From Lentinus brumalis (lineage: Eukaryota; Basidiomycota; Agaricomycetes; Polyporales; Polyporaceae), in contig MARA01000057.1 in the NCBI GenBank assembly GCA_001792895.1, forward strand, positions 144,942 through 208,941: 64,000 nt of DNA, read 5' to 3'. The position numbers and the translations under genes are program-made. This document shows positions 23,918 to 34,346 of the stretch, in pieces. The first letter of the stretch is position 1, and each line of letters begins with the position of its first letter. The notes beneath the pieces were generated by a model that was not told the DNA's origin, searched no databases, and saw nothing but the letters and a program-made list of their open reading frames with translations.

Positions 23918-25147
23918 TTAGCTGAAGTAAGCGGGAAGGATGTAACGGAGCTTCTGCCTGTCTTCCTCCTTCTGCTCGTCGGAGCGCGGCATGATGGAGA
24001 ACTTCATCGAGCCCGCCTCCTCGTCGAGGATATTCCCCTCCGCCGCAGCGTCATGGAGCTCCGCGAGTACGGTGGCCGCGACTTGCCTCGAGAGGTTCGC
24101 ATTCGCATGCAGTGTCTTGAACACCTCCGCGGCAGTCACGGCGGACTCGTCCTCGCGCCAGGAGTCGTAGTCTGTGACCGTCGCAATCAGGGCGTACCTA
24201 CGAAGCAAAATCAGTGCCCGACGTCGATCCGGTAGATGATATAGGGCATACCCCAGCTCAGCCTCACGCGCGAGCTTCGCCTCGGGCAGGACGCTCATGT
24301 TGATGATGTCGCCACCCCACTGGCGGTACATTTTGCTCTCGGCACGAGTCGAGAACTGCGGGCCCTCCATGCACACGATGGTCCCGCCCGTGTGGAGCTT
24401 CGGCTTCACGCCGCGCGCAACGTAGTCCGTGCTGTTGGCAGCGGCCTCTACGACCTTGCGCACGCGCGACTCAAGCCAGTTGACGAGCTTGTTGGCGAAC
24501 GGATCACCGAACATGGCGTGTGCGACGACGCTGGTGCCCTCAAAGAAGCTGGCAGGGCGCACGCCCTTCGTGCGATCGATGATCTGGTCGGGGAGGACGA
24601 AGTCGCCGGGGGCGAGCTCCTCGCGGAGGGAGCCGACGGCCGAGAACGCGAGGATCGCGCGGACGCCGAGAGACTTCAGCGCGGCGATGTTCGCGCGGGA
24701 GGGCACTGAAGAGGGCGGGATGGTGTGCCCGGCACCGTGGCGAGCGAGAAAGGCGATCTGCGTGCCGTTGGGGAGGGCACAGATGGCAATCGGAGAGCTC
24801 GGGAAGCCCCATGGCTGCAGAGTACACGCGGTAAATACGCATGCGAGCTATTGAGCAGTTTGTAAGACCCGTACCGTCTCAGGGTTGACGTGCTTCCTGT
24901 CAACGTCGGTAAGCAGTGATTATCAACTAACAAACGGAGAGACGTACAAGAGGGTGAGGTTATCGAGATGGTACAAGCCGCTACCTCCGATAACACCGAC
25001 GAGGACTGAAAATAACGGTGTCGTAAGCGCAAACGGTAGAGAGATGGGGAGAGGTGGTTAAGTGAAAGTATACACGCGATGTGCCGAATAGCGCGGTTTT
25101 GGTGTGGACTACTCACCCGGGCTGCTCTCACCGCTGTCTGTGGCCAT
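23918..25147 (-). CDS. S-methyl-5'-thioadenosine phosphorylase (MTAP)
   Basis: Start ATG at 25147 ([11 protein letters not shown]), then small exons with [19 protein letters not shown] and KHVNPET, then [32 protein letters not shown] and [18 protein letters not shown]. Catalytic and substrate-site motifs: [43 protein letters not shown], and ATVTDYDSW after an intron at about 24196-24252. It cleaves methylthioadenosine with phosphate to adenine and 5-methylthioribose-1-phosphate in the methionine salvage pathway, in cytosol or nucleus. Yeast counterpart is Meu1. Length of about 340 aa is normal for the family. All junctions are in phase, so the gene looks intact. It converges with the M35 gene, stops about 200 bp apart. 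Confidence 0.93.
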
Positions 25148-25620
25148 GTTTTCAAAGTTAGTGCTTCTAGGATATCTGCGAGGACGAGAGTAGGTGGTGG
25201 AGATCAGTCTGCAGGCCCAAGATGCTCTGAAAGCGGCACGACAGCCCAAGGATCGATGAGGCGATATCAAAGTTAGTAAGTGCATTAGCGCCCGAAAATC
25301 TGCGCCGCCCCGGCCAGCGCCTCGCACTCTTCTTGTCTGCTACCTGGCAATAGGTTCATAAACTTGCGAAAATCTCTGCAGGTCGGTGGGTGGTTGGACG
25401 TCCGAGTATGATTGAATAAGCGCGCTGATCAGCCGTCCGAAAGGCGCATACGCTTGATCGACCGTACAACATACATACTTCTCAGCGCTGTACCGCGTCA
25501 GCTATGAGCTTGCGTGCCCACAAAATCGGAGTATTATGGACTCAAGTCGTAGCACTCCTAAGGTGATGATTGATGGAAGCGAGAGTGAGTGCCGTCGACT
25601 CTCGAGGAACTTATCACATA
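25148..25620. other. Divergent intergenic region between MTAP and paralogue B
   Basis: About 470 bases that must hold the MTAP promoter and the far upstream part of paralogue B. No clear TATA box and no coding region seen. Confidence 0.4.
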
Positions 25621-25635
25621 TCCACGGTCACGGGA
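25621..25635 (+). promoter_or_regulatory. Shared upstream block of the DUF6697-like paralogues (copy B)
   Basis: TCCACGGTCACGGGA, 113 bp before the inferred ATG of paralogue B. Almost the same block (TCCACGGTCACGAGA) lies 125 bp before paralogue C and 141 bp before D, each followed by a CCGACGCG stretch. It may be a conserved promoter element or just a remnant of recent duplication. Confidence 0.45.
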
Positions 25636-25733
25636 CACATGGTAGTCGCCGCGTTTAACTTTCTACTAACCGACGCGTACAGTGTGCTCATACCTAGCTT
25701 GCCTTCAGCCACTAGAACAGCTCGAACCAGGAT

Positions 25734-27673
25734 ATGGCTCTCCCGAGCTCCAAAGTCAGATTGAAAGTTGAAGCCGACGAAGCGGATCGCAAGCCACAAA
25801 TCCAGCATCATGTCAAGTCGGTAGGTTGCCCAACTACGTGCGACGTGGCTTGCCGTGGGCTGACTAGTGCTGGTCACCGAGCAGGAGAAGAGCCAGGAGG
25901 ATAACATCCCTCCTCTGCCGCCTACGACACCCACTTTCGATCCCACGGAAGAAGCCGCTAAGACTGAAGACTCAAAGTGCGCGATTACTTCTGCTGGCAA
26001 GCCGGAGAAGAACCAGGAAGATCATGTTCCTGATCGGCTGGAAGGCGTGAGACCCTCCCTTGGTCCCATGAGAGACCCTGCGGAAGTCGAAGACTCGAAG
26101 ACTGGTGTTCTTGCGGTCGGTGTACGTCGATGACTTGCCTTCACGGAGTTCCTCTAATCCAGGCATCGCAAACAGGGCGATCCTGGAGTCCGCAATGACG
26201 ATCACCACCACGGAACTGAGTCTAGAGACCCAGGAGCGCGATTGACTGTTCCTGACGTGATCATAAGGGATGGGAAAGCCCTTGCGACAATCGAGGTCGT
26301 GTTGCCCCGATGGAAAGACGTACTGCGTCGCAAGTCACGTCGAGCCAGGTCCGAGGCACGCCACATGGAGGAGCAAATGCCAGCGCATCCGGGCGGAATG
26401 AGCCGGGAGGCTACCGCACTCGCTGAACAGTTGGGTGGCAAGAGGGAACCCGTCGAAGACCCCGAATTTCGGGTGTTCGAAAGATACAACCCCGGACCTG
26501 TGGAGGTCGCTCAAGCCATTCAGGAGATGCGCAATGTGAGTTCGTCAAGGCAGACATCGTACCCGTGCACTGACTGTATATATTGTCAGCCGGACGTCAA
26601 AGTGAAGAAAGAACTTCTTCTGAACGATGAATACGTCCTCGACGCCCTGACATGGGAAGGGATCAACAACCGGTATCCCATTCCAGTACCGCCTGACATC
26701 GCGGAGTTTCCCTTCCCTCGCGCCTACATTCACCATCTCTACGGCGGAGGCCACCAGGTGACCTTTCCAGAACCGAACAAAGACCTTGTAGGGTGGCATG
26801 GCCTCAAAGACTGGGCGTTCTTGACACTGGAGTGGAATCCGCACGCGCCGACGCGCCCAGGCTTCTCGGGTCTATTTTTCACGAGACAATCTGGGACTGC
26901 CGATTGGGAAGACATCATGCGCACCTTTGTCCGCGTGCGGTCAGGCAGGTGGGTATACATGGGTCAGTACAAATTTGGCCGTGGCAAGTCGCTTACAGCG
27001 GAGTCATGGAGGCAGCAGTCGGCGGTGGTAAGCCACCATCCGCTTTTACCCAACGGCATTCCAAACCTGACATCTTGACTTCTGTAGGTCCGTCGTACCT
27101 GGGCGAAAGGATATATCAAGATGTCGGGTAGCGACCTTTGCGTTAGGGTATGGCTGCGCAAGCAGAGAGGCTCGGACTGCAAAATCACCGAAGAGGACTA
27201 CGAAGCGGCAGAGCCCAAGATGAAGGAGATCCAGGCCTCAATCACTGAAGAAGATATCAACGGCGCGTTTGATCGCGATGAAGAAGTACCTTACCCCATA
27301 CGCTCAATCTGCCTCGACGTTATTGATCGCACTGCAGGAATTGGGCGTATACACGATGACCTGCGTTGGCTACGACGAGGAGTTCATTCGTTTCCTCGAA
27401 CGGAACGTGCACAGATGGGATCCTCCCGCACCGAAGAATAAACAGGCCGCAGCTCCGGGAACGGTGGGGAACAAATTTCGCAAGGGTACGGGCTCTAAGA
27501 GGAAGCCGATCGAACTAGACTCGGACGACGACTCGGTTGAACGGTCAGGAGGTGCAGGGGAGCCGTGGGTCCAAGAAGGAGATGACAAGAACGCCAAAGT
27601 TGCCAACAGCTCCGCGCAGGAGCCCGAGAGACGGTCGACCCGTGAGAGGGTGAAACGGGTACGGATCTCGTAA
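25734..27673 (+). CDS. DUF6697-like protein, paralogue B
   Basis: ATG at 25734 (MALPSSKVRLKVEADEADRK) aligns with the starts of paralogues C and D. The second exon has two acidic modules built on QED...EDSK. After an intron, VIIRDGKALATIEVVLPRWK and a basic helix follow, then an intron ending CAG at about 26589 and the core: PDVKVKKELL, RAYIHHLYGG, FLTLEWNPHAPTRPG, GLFF, RWVYMGQYKF, and a further exon with VWLRKQRGS and EEDINGAFDRDEE. After a 52-bp intron (about 27287-27338) comes VYTMTCVGYDEEF, and the tail has GSKRK and RERVKRVR basic stretches, ending at 27673. Near 26242 the exon may be one base short. Function unknown; nuclear location is suggested by the basic tail. Confidence 0.78.
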
Positions 27674-28009
27674 GTCGATCCGCTGTATCGCGAGGCCGGT
27701 CAAAGTTCGACGTCAACCGTACTATACGGACGATGCCTGAGGCCTAGGTATATGGAGACATCATGGGGGTATGCGCTCTATCAGACCGGGGCCATTGCTG
27801 CACTTAAGCGGACACGAGGTTCGGCGCGCATGAACCGAATGAAAGACATGAGATTCGATCAGGTGTACAAGGAGAGATGCTTGAGGACCCTGGAGGTAGC
27901 GAATGCGGCAGGTGTTTATCATGCGCGACTGGTCCGGTCGGTCTACGCGGGTCACGAGGTGAAGTAGGATGTCGAGCTTCGTGTGGAGCGATCTCCTTGA
28001 GGCGACAGG
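27674..28009. other. Intergenic, no gene recognised
   Basis: About 335 bases between convergent genes. A 71-codon plus-strand frame at 27752-27967 starts with ATG but resembles nothing known; I do not call it. Confidence 0.35.
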
Positions 28010-29841
28010 TCAGAGATCAAATGTGAGCACGGAGATATATATCGAGACCTGGTATGCCACGAAGGTTCGTGGGAAGAGCGAGGGATTGCCGGCGCACCGA
28101 AGATCAATATCTAGACATATCGCAAGAACAATAGCGATGGGAAGCGACGGGAGGCCGGCGCCTTTGATTTCTAGAGGGATCGGAGTCTGTGAAGCAATAG
28201 GCATATGTGTTACTATGTAGCAAAGGCGAGTAGATGGGAGCATGATAATGATTGCCCACTTACTGAGAGGTCCTAACGCCATGACGAGCGGCGACAGGGG
28301 ATTTAGCATAGCGGGGGAGATGGATGCAAGAGTCTGAGGGGGGTCGTGCTTGTGAGCGAGCGGTACTCGATCAGGATCTTCCGTCGGAACCCAATAGTCT
28401 GCGGCAGTATCCGTGAGACCCCTCCAAGCCTTACTGTATGGTCGATCGGAGTGGCAGTCTAACTCCACGAGCACAGACCTCAGAGATGGAGACGCGTCCT
28501 TGAAGCCCTGAGCAATCGCCTCCAAGTCCATGATATTTGCATACATCCCCGGCCCCTCGGTTTCGGCGCTGAATCCCGCACGCTGAATGTACAGACGAAG
28601 CCCAAGAAGAGAGAGCGACGCGACTGCGGCGCGGATTGCCACCTGTCCGGATATATCAATCAGTCGTTGAACCGCACCATAACCGCAGACCATGTGCGTG
28701 GGCTCACCATCGCAGGTTCAAGGGAGTCTTCTTCCGTGAGTGTCAAGAGCTTGATCGTGATTTTGAGGACCGCCATCCGCGGGCTGCGCGGCGTACACAG
28801 TGCCTCTATCCACTGCGAGTTCAGGAAGTTGGAGTTCGCGTACGAGGTCAGTTCGAGGTCAACGGGGCGAACGTCGTCCAGCACGGCTCGCAGCATTGCC
28901 GCTGAAACATCTTCGGTGATGTAGTTCAGGTAGACCTGGTGCACATGACAACTGAGGCCGAGGAGGTAGAGATGCTGGGTATTTCCCACGAAGCAGTGCA
29001 TGTACGGCCAGGATCCGTGCACACGTTGATATCGTTTGTTCTCTCCCCTGACGGATGCACAGACTTCATCCGAGAGACGGGAAATATGATAATCCGATAC
29101 CGTGAGCGATTTCAAAGCGGGAAATGAGGTGATGTAGTCGGCAGTGGTTGGGCTCCACGCCCCGTGGAGGTCCAAGGCCTTCAAACGAGGATAGACTAGG
29201 CCGCCACGGGTGATGATCTTGTGCCAATACGACACCATGAGTGTCATACACTCCAGCGTGTCTCGGGAGCCTTCGAGGATATGCGTCAGGTCGATGGCAA
29301 CCTGCGTAAGAGGCACGGGAACGGGCAGGGGGATGGTGAGGTCTGCCCGAAGGAGGTGGGAGAGCATAGCAGTCCGCAGAGGATTCCAAAAAGTATCAGG
29401 GACAAGAGAGAGCGTGAGGTCGGTGAGGGACCTCAGCTTCGACACTGCACGTGCCAGCTCCTCGCTTAACCACTCGTCCGTGTGAGTGTACCCACCCTCG
29501 ATGAGTAGGGACTTGAGTCCTGAGCACCGGCCTGCAAGTTCCAGAAAAAACCCCACCAGTAATGTTCCGTCCCATTCCATCGGCCCGGGGAGAGAACCGC
29601 GGGGTTGCAAGCGCAAAGCTCGGAGAGATGAGAAGCGGCCGGGGGTGTCGGCGTGCATGAACAGAAGGAAAGACATGATCTGCAAGCGAGTGTGAAGTTC
29701 GACATCGGTGCTCCTCAGAAGCGCCTTTCCACCTTCGCGATGTAAGGTCCTGCAGGTCTTCACCATCTGCGACATGGTCTTGAGTTCGGCCACCGAGAGA
29801 ACGTCGAGGAGGATATCGATGTGTAGCTTCCACCCATCCAT
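28010..29841 (-). CDS. F-box-like/LRR-type hypothetical protein
   Basis: ATG at 29841 starts MDGWKLHIDILLDVLSVAEL, followed by LKTMSQMVKTCRTLHREGGKALLRST, a degenerate F-box-like segment. A long leucine-rich body follows with LRR-like spacing (LRALRLQPRG, LKSLLIEGGY, LKALDLHG, LKSLTVSDYHI). An intron begins at GTGAGCCCACG after PAM near 28710 and ends GGACAG, then VAIRAAVASLSLLGLRLYI continues. A second intron begins GTAAGTGGGC near 28260, so the exact 3' end is unsure. A decayed relative lies at 38.1-39.1 kb. Such genes are numerous in Agaricomycetes; target and role are unknown. Confidence 0.65.
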
Positions 29842-30165
29842 TTTGGCAGTTCATGAGCACTCACTGTACTTCCTATCTGCAAGTATCAAGATAAGTGGAA
29901 TGAGTATGAATTATGCATGCTTACGGCTTTCGTGCGTTCGTTGACGTGGTGGTAAGGAAGAGAACGCCCGGCGGCTACGCACAGCGTATATCTTGGCACA
30001 AGCACGTTAGCCGGAGTTCACACGTCCGCCGGATCATATCACAGAGTATGCAATAACCTCTCACTCATACTTCCGTCATACAGTGTGATGTCTCCATCGA
30101 GATGCCACCATATGGGCGATATGCGATGAGTAGCGACAGACATAGTAGTGAGTCCCTATGTAGCC
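29842..30165. other. Intergenic, no gene recognised
   Basis: About 320 bases upstream of the F-box-like gene. No coding region or clear promoter element is seen. Confidence 0.35.
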
Positions 30166-30467
30166 TTATGTACGTGTCCGTATGTCCGATGTCAATATTC
30201 CTCTAGCTTGAACGTCACTGGCTGGTCCTCCGTCCAGGTCTCTTGCACGTTCGCGGGCAGCAAGAACTCGACTCCGGCATGACGGAGTCCGGCGAAGATC
30301 CGCTGGGGTATGTAGAAGGGTGCGTTTCCGTCTGCGCTCATCGGAAGGCGTGGCATCGGGCGGGGCTCTGTGGAGACGTGTGCGAGATAAGTATCTCGCC
30401 ACGGCGCAGAAGTGAGCTGGTGTCGGGACTCAGGCCATTGGTGGAAGACATGGCTGATCTTGACCAT
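30166..30467 (-). other. Unassigned minus-strand frame, possibly 3' remnant of the HET gene
   Basis: A frame of about 90 codons starts MVKISHVFHQWPESRHQL and ends TWTEDQPVTFKLEEY. It lies downstream of, and in the same direction as, the HET-domain stub. It could be the surviving C-terminal end of that gene after an internal deletion, but I do not recognise the sequence. Confidence 0.25.
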
Positions 30468-30556
30468 CCGCCACTGCGGCGATAGATGAGAACTCGTCCT
30501 GAGAGTTGAAGGGTAGTTAAGGTTCAGAGATCAAATAAGCGCTACGTTCTAGGTCT

Positions 30557-30931
30557 CTACACTACGCAGCGCTGAAGGATCCCAGCTTGTCTTCCCCCTG
30601 TAGGATATCGCCCTCCAACTCGAACTGGTGGTGGGAAGGAGCCTGCTGAGAGGTCAGAACTGCTCGTCTTGTCGATGCAGCAGGTGTCATTCCACAGCCA
30701 CTTATAGCCGCAGCGCTGCGCGAGTTTGCAGGCCTCTCGAACCTTGGGGGACGAGAACCAAAGAGGGTTGAGGAAGAACCTAGAGCACGTCTTGCTCGAC
30801 GCTTGGGTCTCCTGGAACGTTTGCTCGTTCTCGTCCCAAACATGAGACAGGATCGCATATCCCTCGAGGCGTGCTTTCTCAAGCGAAGGAAACCAATGCA
30901 GTTCCCTACGATCCGTAGAGAGGAGCCACAT
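30557..30931 (-). pseudogene. HET-domain protein, N-terminal fragment
   Basis: ATG at 30931 gives MWLLSTDRRELHWFPSLEKA, then GYAILSHVWDENEQTFQ, SPKVREACKLAQRCGYKWLW and NDTCCIDKTSSSDLS. This is the start of the HET domain as found in many Agaricomycete proteins, which act in or resemble factors of heterokaryon incompatibility. In full copies the helix after this motif continues with an AINSMYRYY-like stretch; here the reading passes into unrelated sequence and stops at 30557. The gene is therefore cut short, by deletion or rearrangement. A short product of 124 aa is conceivable but would lack most of the domain. Confidence 0.75.
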
Positions 30932-31585
30932 GCCGAGAGCGCGGGAGAAGCTGCTGGGATCTATCAGTAATTATACGGTACGTGCATGTAGGAGCCTCAC
31001 CGTGGATATCACAGAACGGTCAAGCTGGGGATGCGATGGGCCTGAGTGTGATGGAACACTGAGATGCATAGAGCGTCCGCGCACCGCCTGTCGAGGTCGA
31101 ACGGTGGATGAGAGTTGATGTGACTTTCGCACGAACTTACGTATCTATGCGGGAGACCGGCGTTGAGAGCGATGCACACACGCTTTCCCGAGAGACGTAT
31201 AGGAGGTCTCCGTCTGCTCTCTTGCGACGCAGTCGCGCGCGGCTTTGCTGCTGGCGATCGCAGTAGTTGGTGTGGGCAGCATCCTATATCTGCATGCACC
31301 GCGCAAGGGCGCAACATACCACATGTCTGGAAAGCATACCGGACACGACTGCACTCGAGGATGCTCGTCACCGCCCCGCGGTCGGCGCGCCGCTTACGTA
31401 CATCGATACTGGGCTTTCACAGGCTTGTTTGATACACATCGATACGCTCGAGAAAAGCCTTCATATCTAGACACAGCGGGTCAGCGGGGGTAGCTTGTCA
31501 AATCGACATCTTCCCACTCACAACGTTGACAGTCACTGAAGGAAGGGGGCGGGGACAGGATCCAACAACGATGAGAGTCCGTCAA
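30932..31585. other. Intergenic, no gene recognised
   Basis: About 650 bases between the HET stub and the first D-lactate dehydrogenase. Only short frames without family resemblance. Confidence 0.35.
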
Positions 31586-34082
31586 TCAGACTGTCTTGTG
31601 CGGCTTGTCGGGATACAACTGCGATGAATGAGTAGGAGCTACGAAGCGGACGTCACTAGGTTGAGAACTCACCTTTCCGGGGTTGAAGAGATTGAGCGGA
31701 TCGATCGACTTCTTGATCGTCCTCATGAGTTCGATGGTACCCTCTCCCAGTTCTTCGTACAAGTAACCTCGCTTCCCGAGACCAACGCCGTGCTCTCCAG
31801 TACCTGCTGCGCCGTTAGACCCTGCAACAGCGCGCGCGAGTGCGCACTAGATACTCACATGTGCCGTCCAGGTCGATGGCCCGCTTCACGATCCGCTGCG
31901 CAGCCTCATTGGCAACAGCGTACTCCTGGCCGTTCCGATATAGCAGTAGCGCGTGGAAATTCCCTGTAAGCCACTCGTCAGCTACGACGAATCCTGTGAG
32001 TTGCGCGAATTAGAGGGAATAGTACCATCTCCCACATGTCCGATTACGGTAGACACGACGCCGTTCTCAGCGAGGTCCTTCTTGGTCTCGCGGACTAGGT
32101 CCGGCAGACGCGAGACGGGAACGCTGGCGGTGATACATATTCAGCCTGGTCTTCGCCAGTCGGATACAGGACCGTACAGGGATACTCACCAAACATCAGT
32201 TCCGATACCCTTCGCCCCGGGCAACATCGCCAATCCGGCATAGATGGCGTTCTTCCTGTCGGTCCAGAGGTCCTCCGCCTCCCTCTCGTTGCGTGCGAAT
32301 GTGAAGCCCGTCGCGCCGTACTTCGAAGTGATCGTCTTGACGATGTCCGCGGTCTCCTGCAGCGCACGCGGTGTTGGTCCCTGGAACTTCAGGAAGAGAC
32401 TGTCTTTTTCGGGCCACTTCCGTATGGACATGCCGTACATGTTCGTGCCCTTCATGAACTGGTCGTCTACGAGCTCTACGCACTCTACGTGCAGAAACGT
32501 GGTCGAGTGTCAGTCGTATTGGTCAAGGGTCAGTGGTGAGAGACGTACGGATCCCGACACCGGAGTTGACGATGTCGATGACAGCCTGTGTTGCTTTGTG
32601 CACGTCGGGAAACTGGACTACGGCGACGTTCGTCGGGAGGACTGGTGCTAGGCGAATGGTAACTGGTAGAGCCGATGAGTGATCCTCGCTGCGACGCTGA
32701 AGTGTGCGCTATACCCACCTTCCGTGACGATCCCCAGCGTTCCTTCAGCGCCGATGAATAACTTCGTGGTGTCGAACCCGGCGGATGACTTCCTCGCGCG
32801 CCTTCTGGTCTTGATGACCTCTCCCGAAGGCAGAACAACAGTCTGGTAGATAATATGAGTGAATGGAGCGAGTACACAGAGGAAGAAAGAGTCACCGCGT
32901 TGAGGAACCACTCCGCGCGAGCAGTCCCATACCTGACCGCGTTCGCTGTGAAGGACGCGAGTTGAGGGGCATTTCCAGGCCTAGGACGACGCGCAACTTA
33001 CTCCCAGAACAACCCGTGCTCAGCATGCCACCAAGCGTTGCGCCCGGTCCAGGGTCGAGCTAGGCGGACGTGGTAGTGAGTCCCATTGTCAGCCACGCGT
33101 GTTTCAGAACGCAGCTCACCGGGAAGAAGAGCGGGATACCTGTACAAGAGGTTAGTCCCGCACACAGCGTATGAACATCCGGACCTGCCTTTCTTCCTCA
33201 ACTGGTCGTTCAAGTCCATCCAGTTGACACCAGGTTGGCATATAACGTCCGAGTCCGCTTCTAGTGAATGCGGACGAAACATGAGCAGAATCTCGCCCGC
33301 TCGCACTGCACGGACTGACCATGGATCTCGATGATCTTGTCCATCCTTGACATGTCAATAGACATCCCGCCGACGGACGGCTGGGAGAGCACAGAGAGTC
33401 AGCACATCGTGGATAGCTCACACGGCGTCCACGCAACTCACCGGAAGGTAGTGCCCTTCGAGACTCGTGCCCCCAGAAAAGGGAACCACAGGCATCTTGT
33501 ACTTGACTGCAATCTTGACGAGTTTGACAACGTCTTCAGTCGAGGTCGGATACACGACCACCGACGGGAGCGAGTCTGCAGTTGACCGTCTCAGCTCCAA
33601 TTCACTGTGCGACAAACCGACGGACGACACCTACCAGGGTGCATGGCGAAGTTCGCCATGCCATGGCGTTCTAGCTCGTCCGTAGCTGTCGACACAATGT
33701 CCTCGTCATCACGGAACGCTTCTTGCAGCTCCTGGATAGCCTTCTTGAAGTCGTCCGGGGAACCGTACTGCGTGTTGAAGTCTGTATTGGTCTTGCTGGT
33801 GTCCGAGCGCGACGTTGCGACGTAGTAGGCCAGAGCGCCGCTGACCACGGAGCCGAGAGCGAACGCGAGGACAGACTGAGCCTTGGAACCTCGCGCTTGC
33901 GAGTCCGGACTTGGATCCGGCGCAGCGGTGGTAGACATGCTTCTTCCACCATCAGGCCGTGCCGTCATCGCATTGGCTGCGCGGGGCTGCAGAATACGCT
34001 TCGAAGCACAAGCATTGCGTCGAGCAGAGGTCCCGAGTGCAGCGGTGACGGTACGCCGCACGAGCGGGAGTGAGACGTCCAT
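31586..34082 (-). CDS. D-lactate dehydrogenase (cytochrome), mitochondrial, copy 1
   Basis: ATG at 34082 leads into an arginine-rich presequence and a hydrophobic segment (VLAFALGSVVSGALAYYVA), fitting a protein of the mitochondrial inner membrane. FAD-binding PCMH part: [63 protein letters not shown]-terminal part: [35 protein letters not shown], and after further introns [20 protein letters not shown]. The last exon, after an intron with GTGAGT and a CGCAG acceptor, ends LYPDKPHKTV. It oxidises D-lactate to pyruvate with electrons passed to cytochrome c (Dld1 type). About 10 exons. It sits head-to-tail with copy 2, 265 bp apart. Not every junction was checked, but no break was noticed. Confidence 0.9.
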
Positions 34083-34346
34083 GATGTGCGGCGAAGATGG
34101 CGGTCCGCGCTGAAGTAGCGGCCTTATATATGAATTTCGCCCGAAGAATGATTGCGTCTGTCAGGGCGAGCTCTTCTGGGCGCTGGCGTTGATGCCTCAC
34201 CAAAGTCTCACCCTGCGCCTCCCACACAAAGCGGCTACAGCGCTGCCACGCAGGCAATCTCCGAGTCGCCCGCGGTGATCGACGGAGGAGATGTCGAGTA
34301 AACCAAATGTGCTGTATAGATGCGAGAAGATGCGACCAGTTCTATG

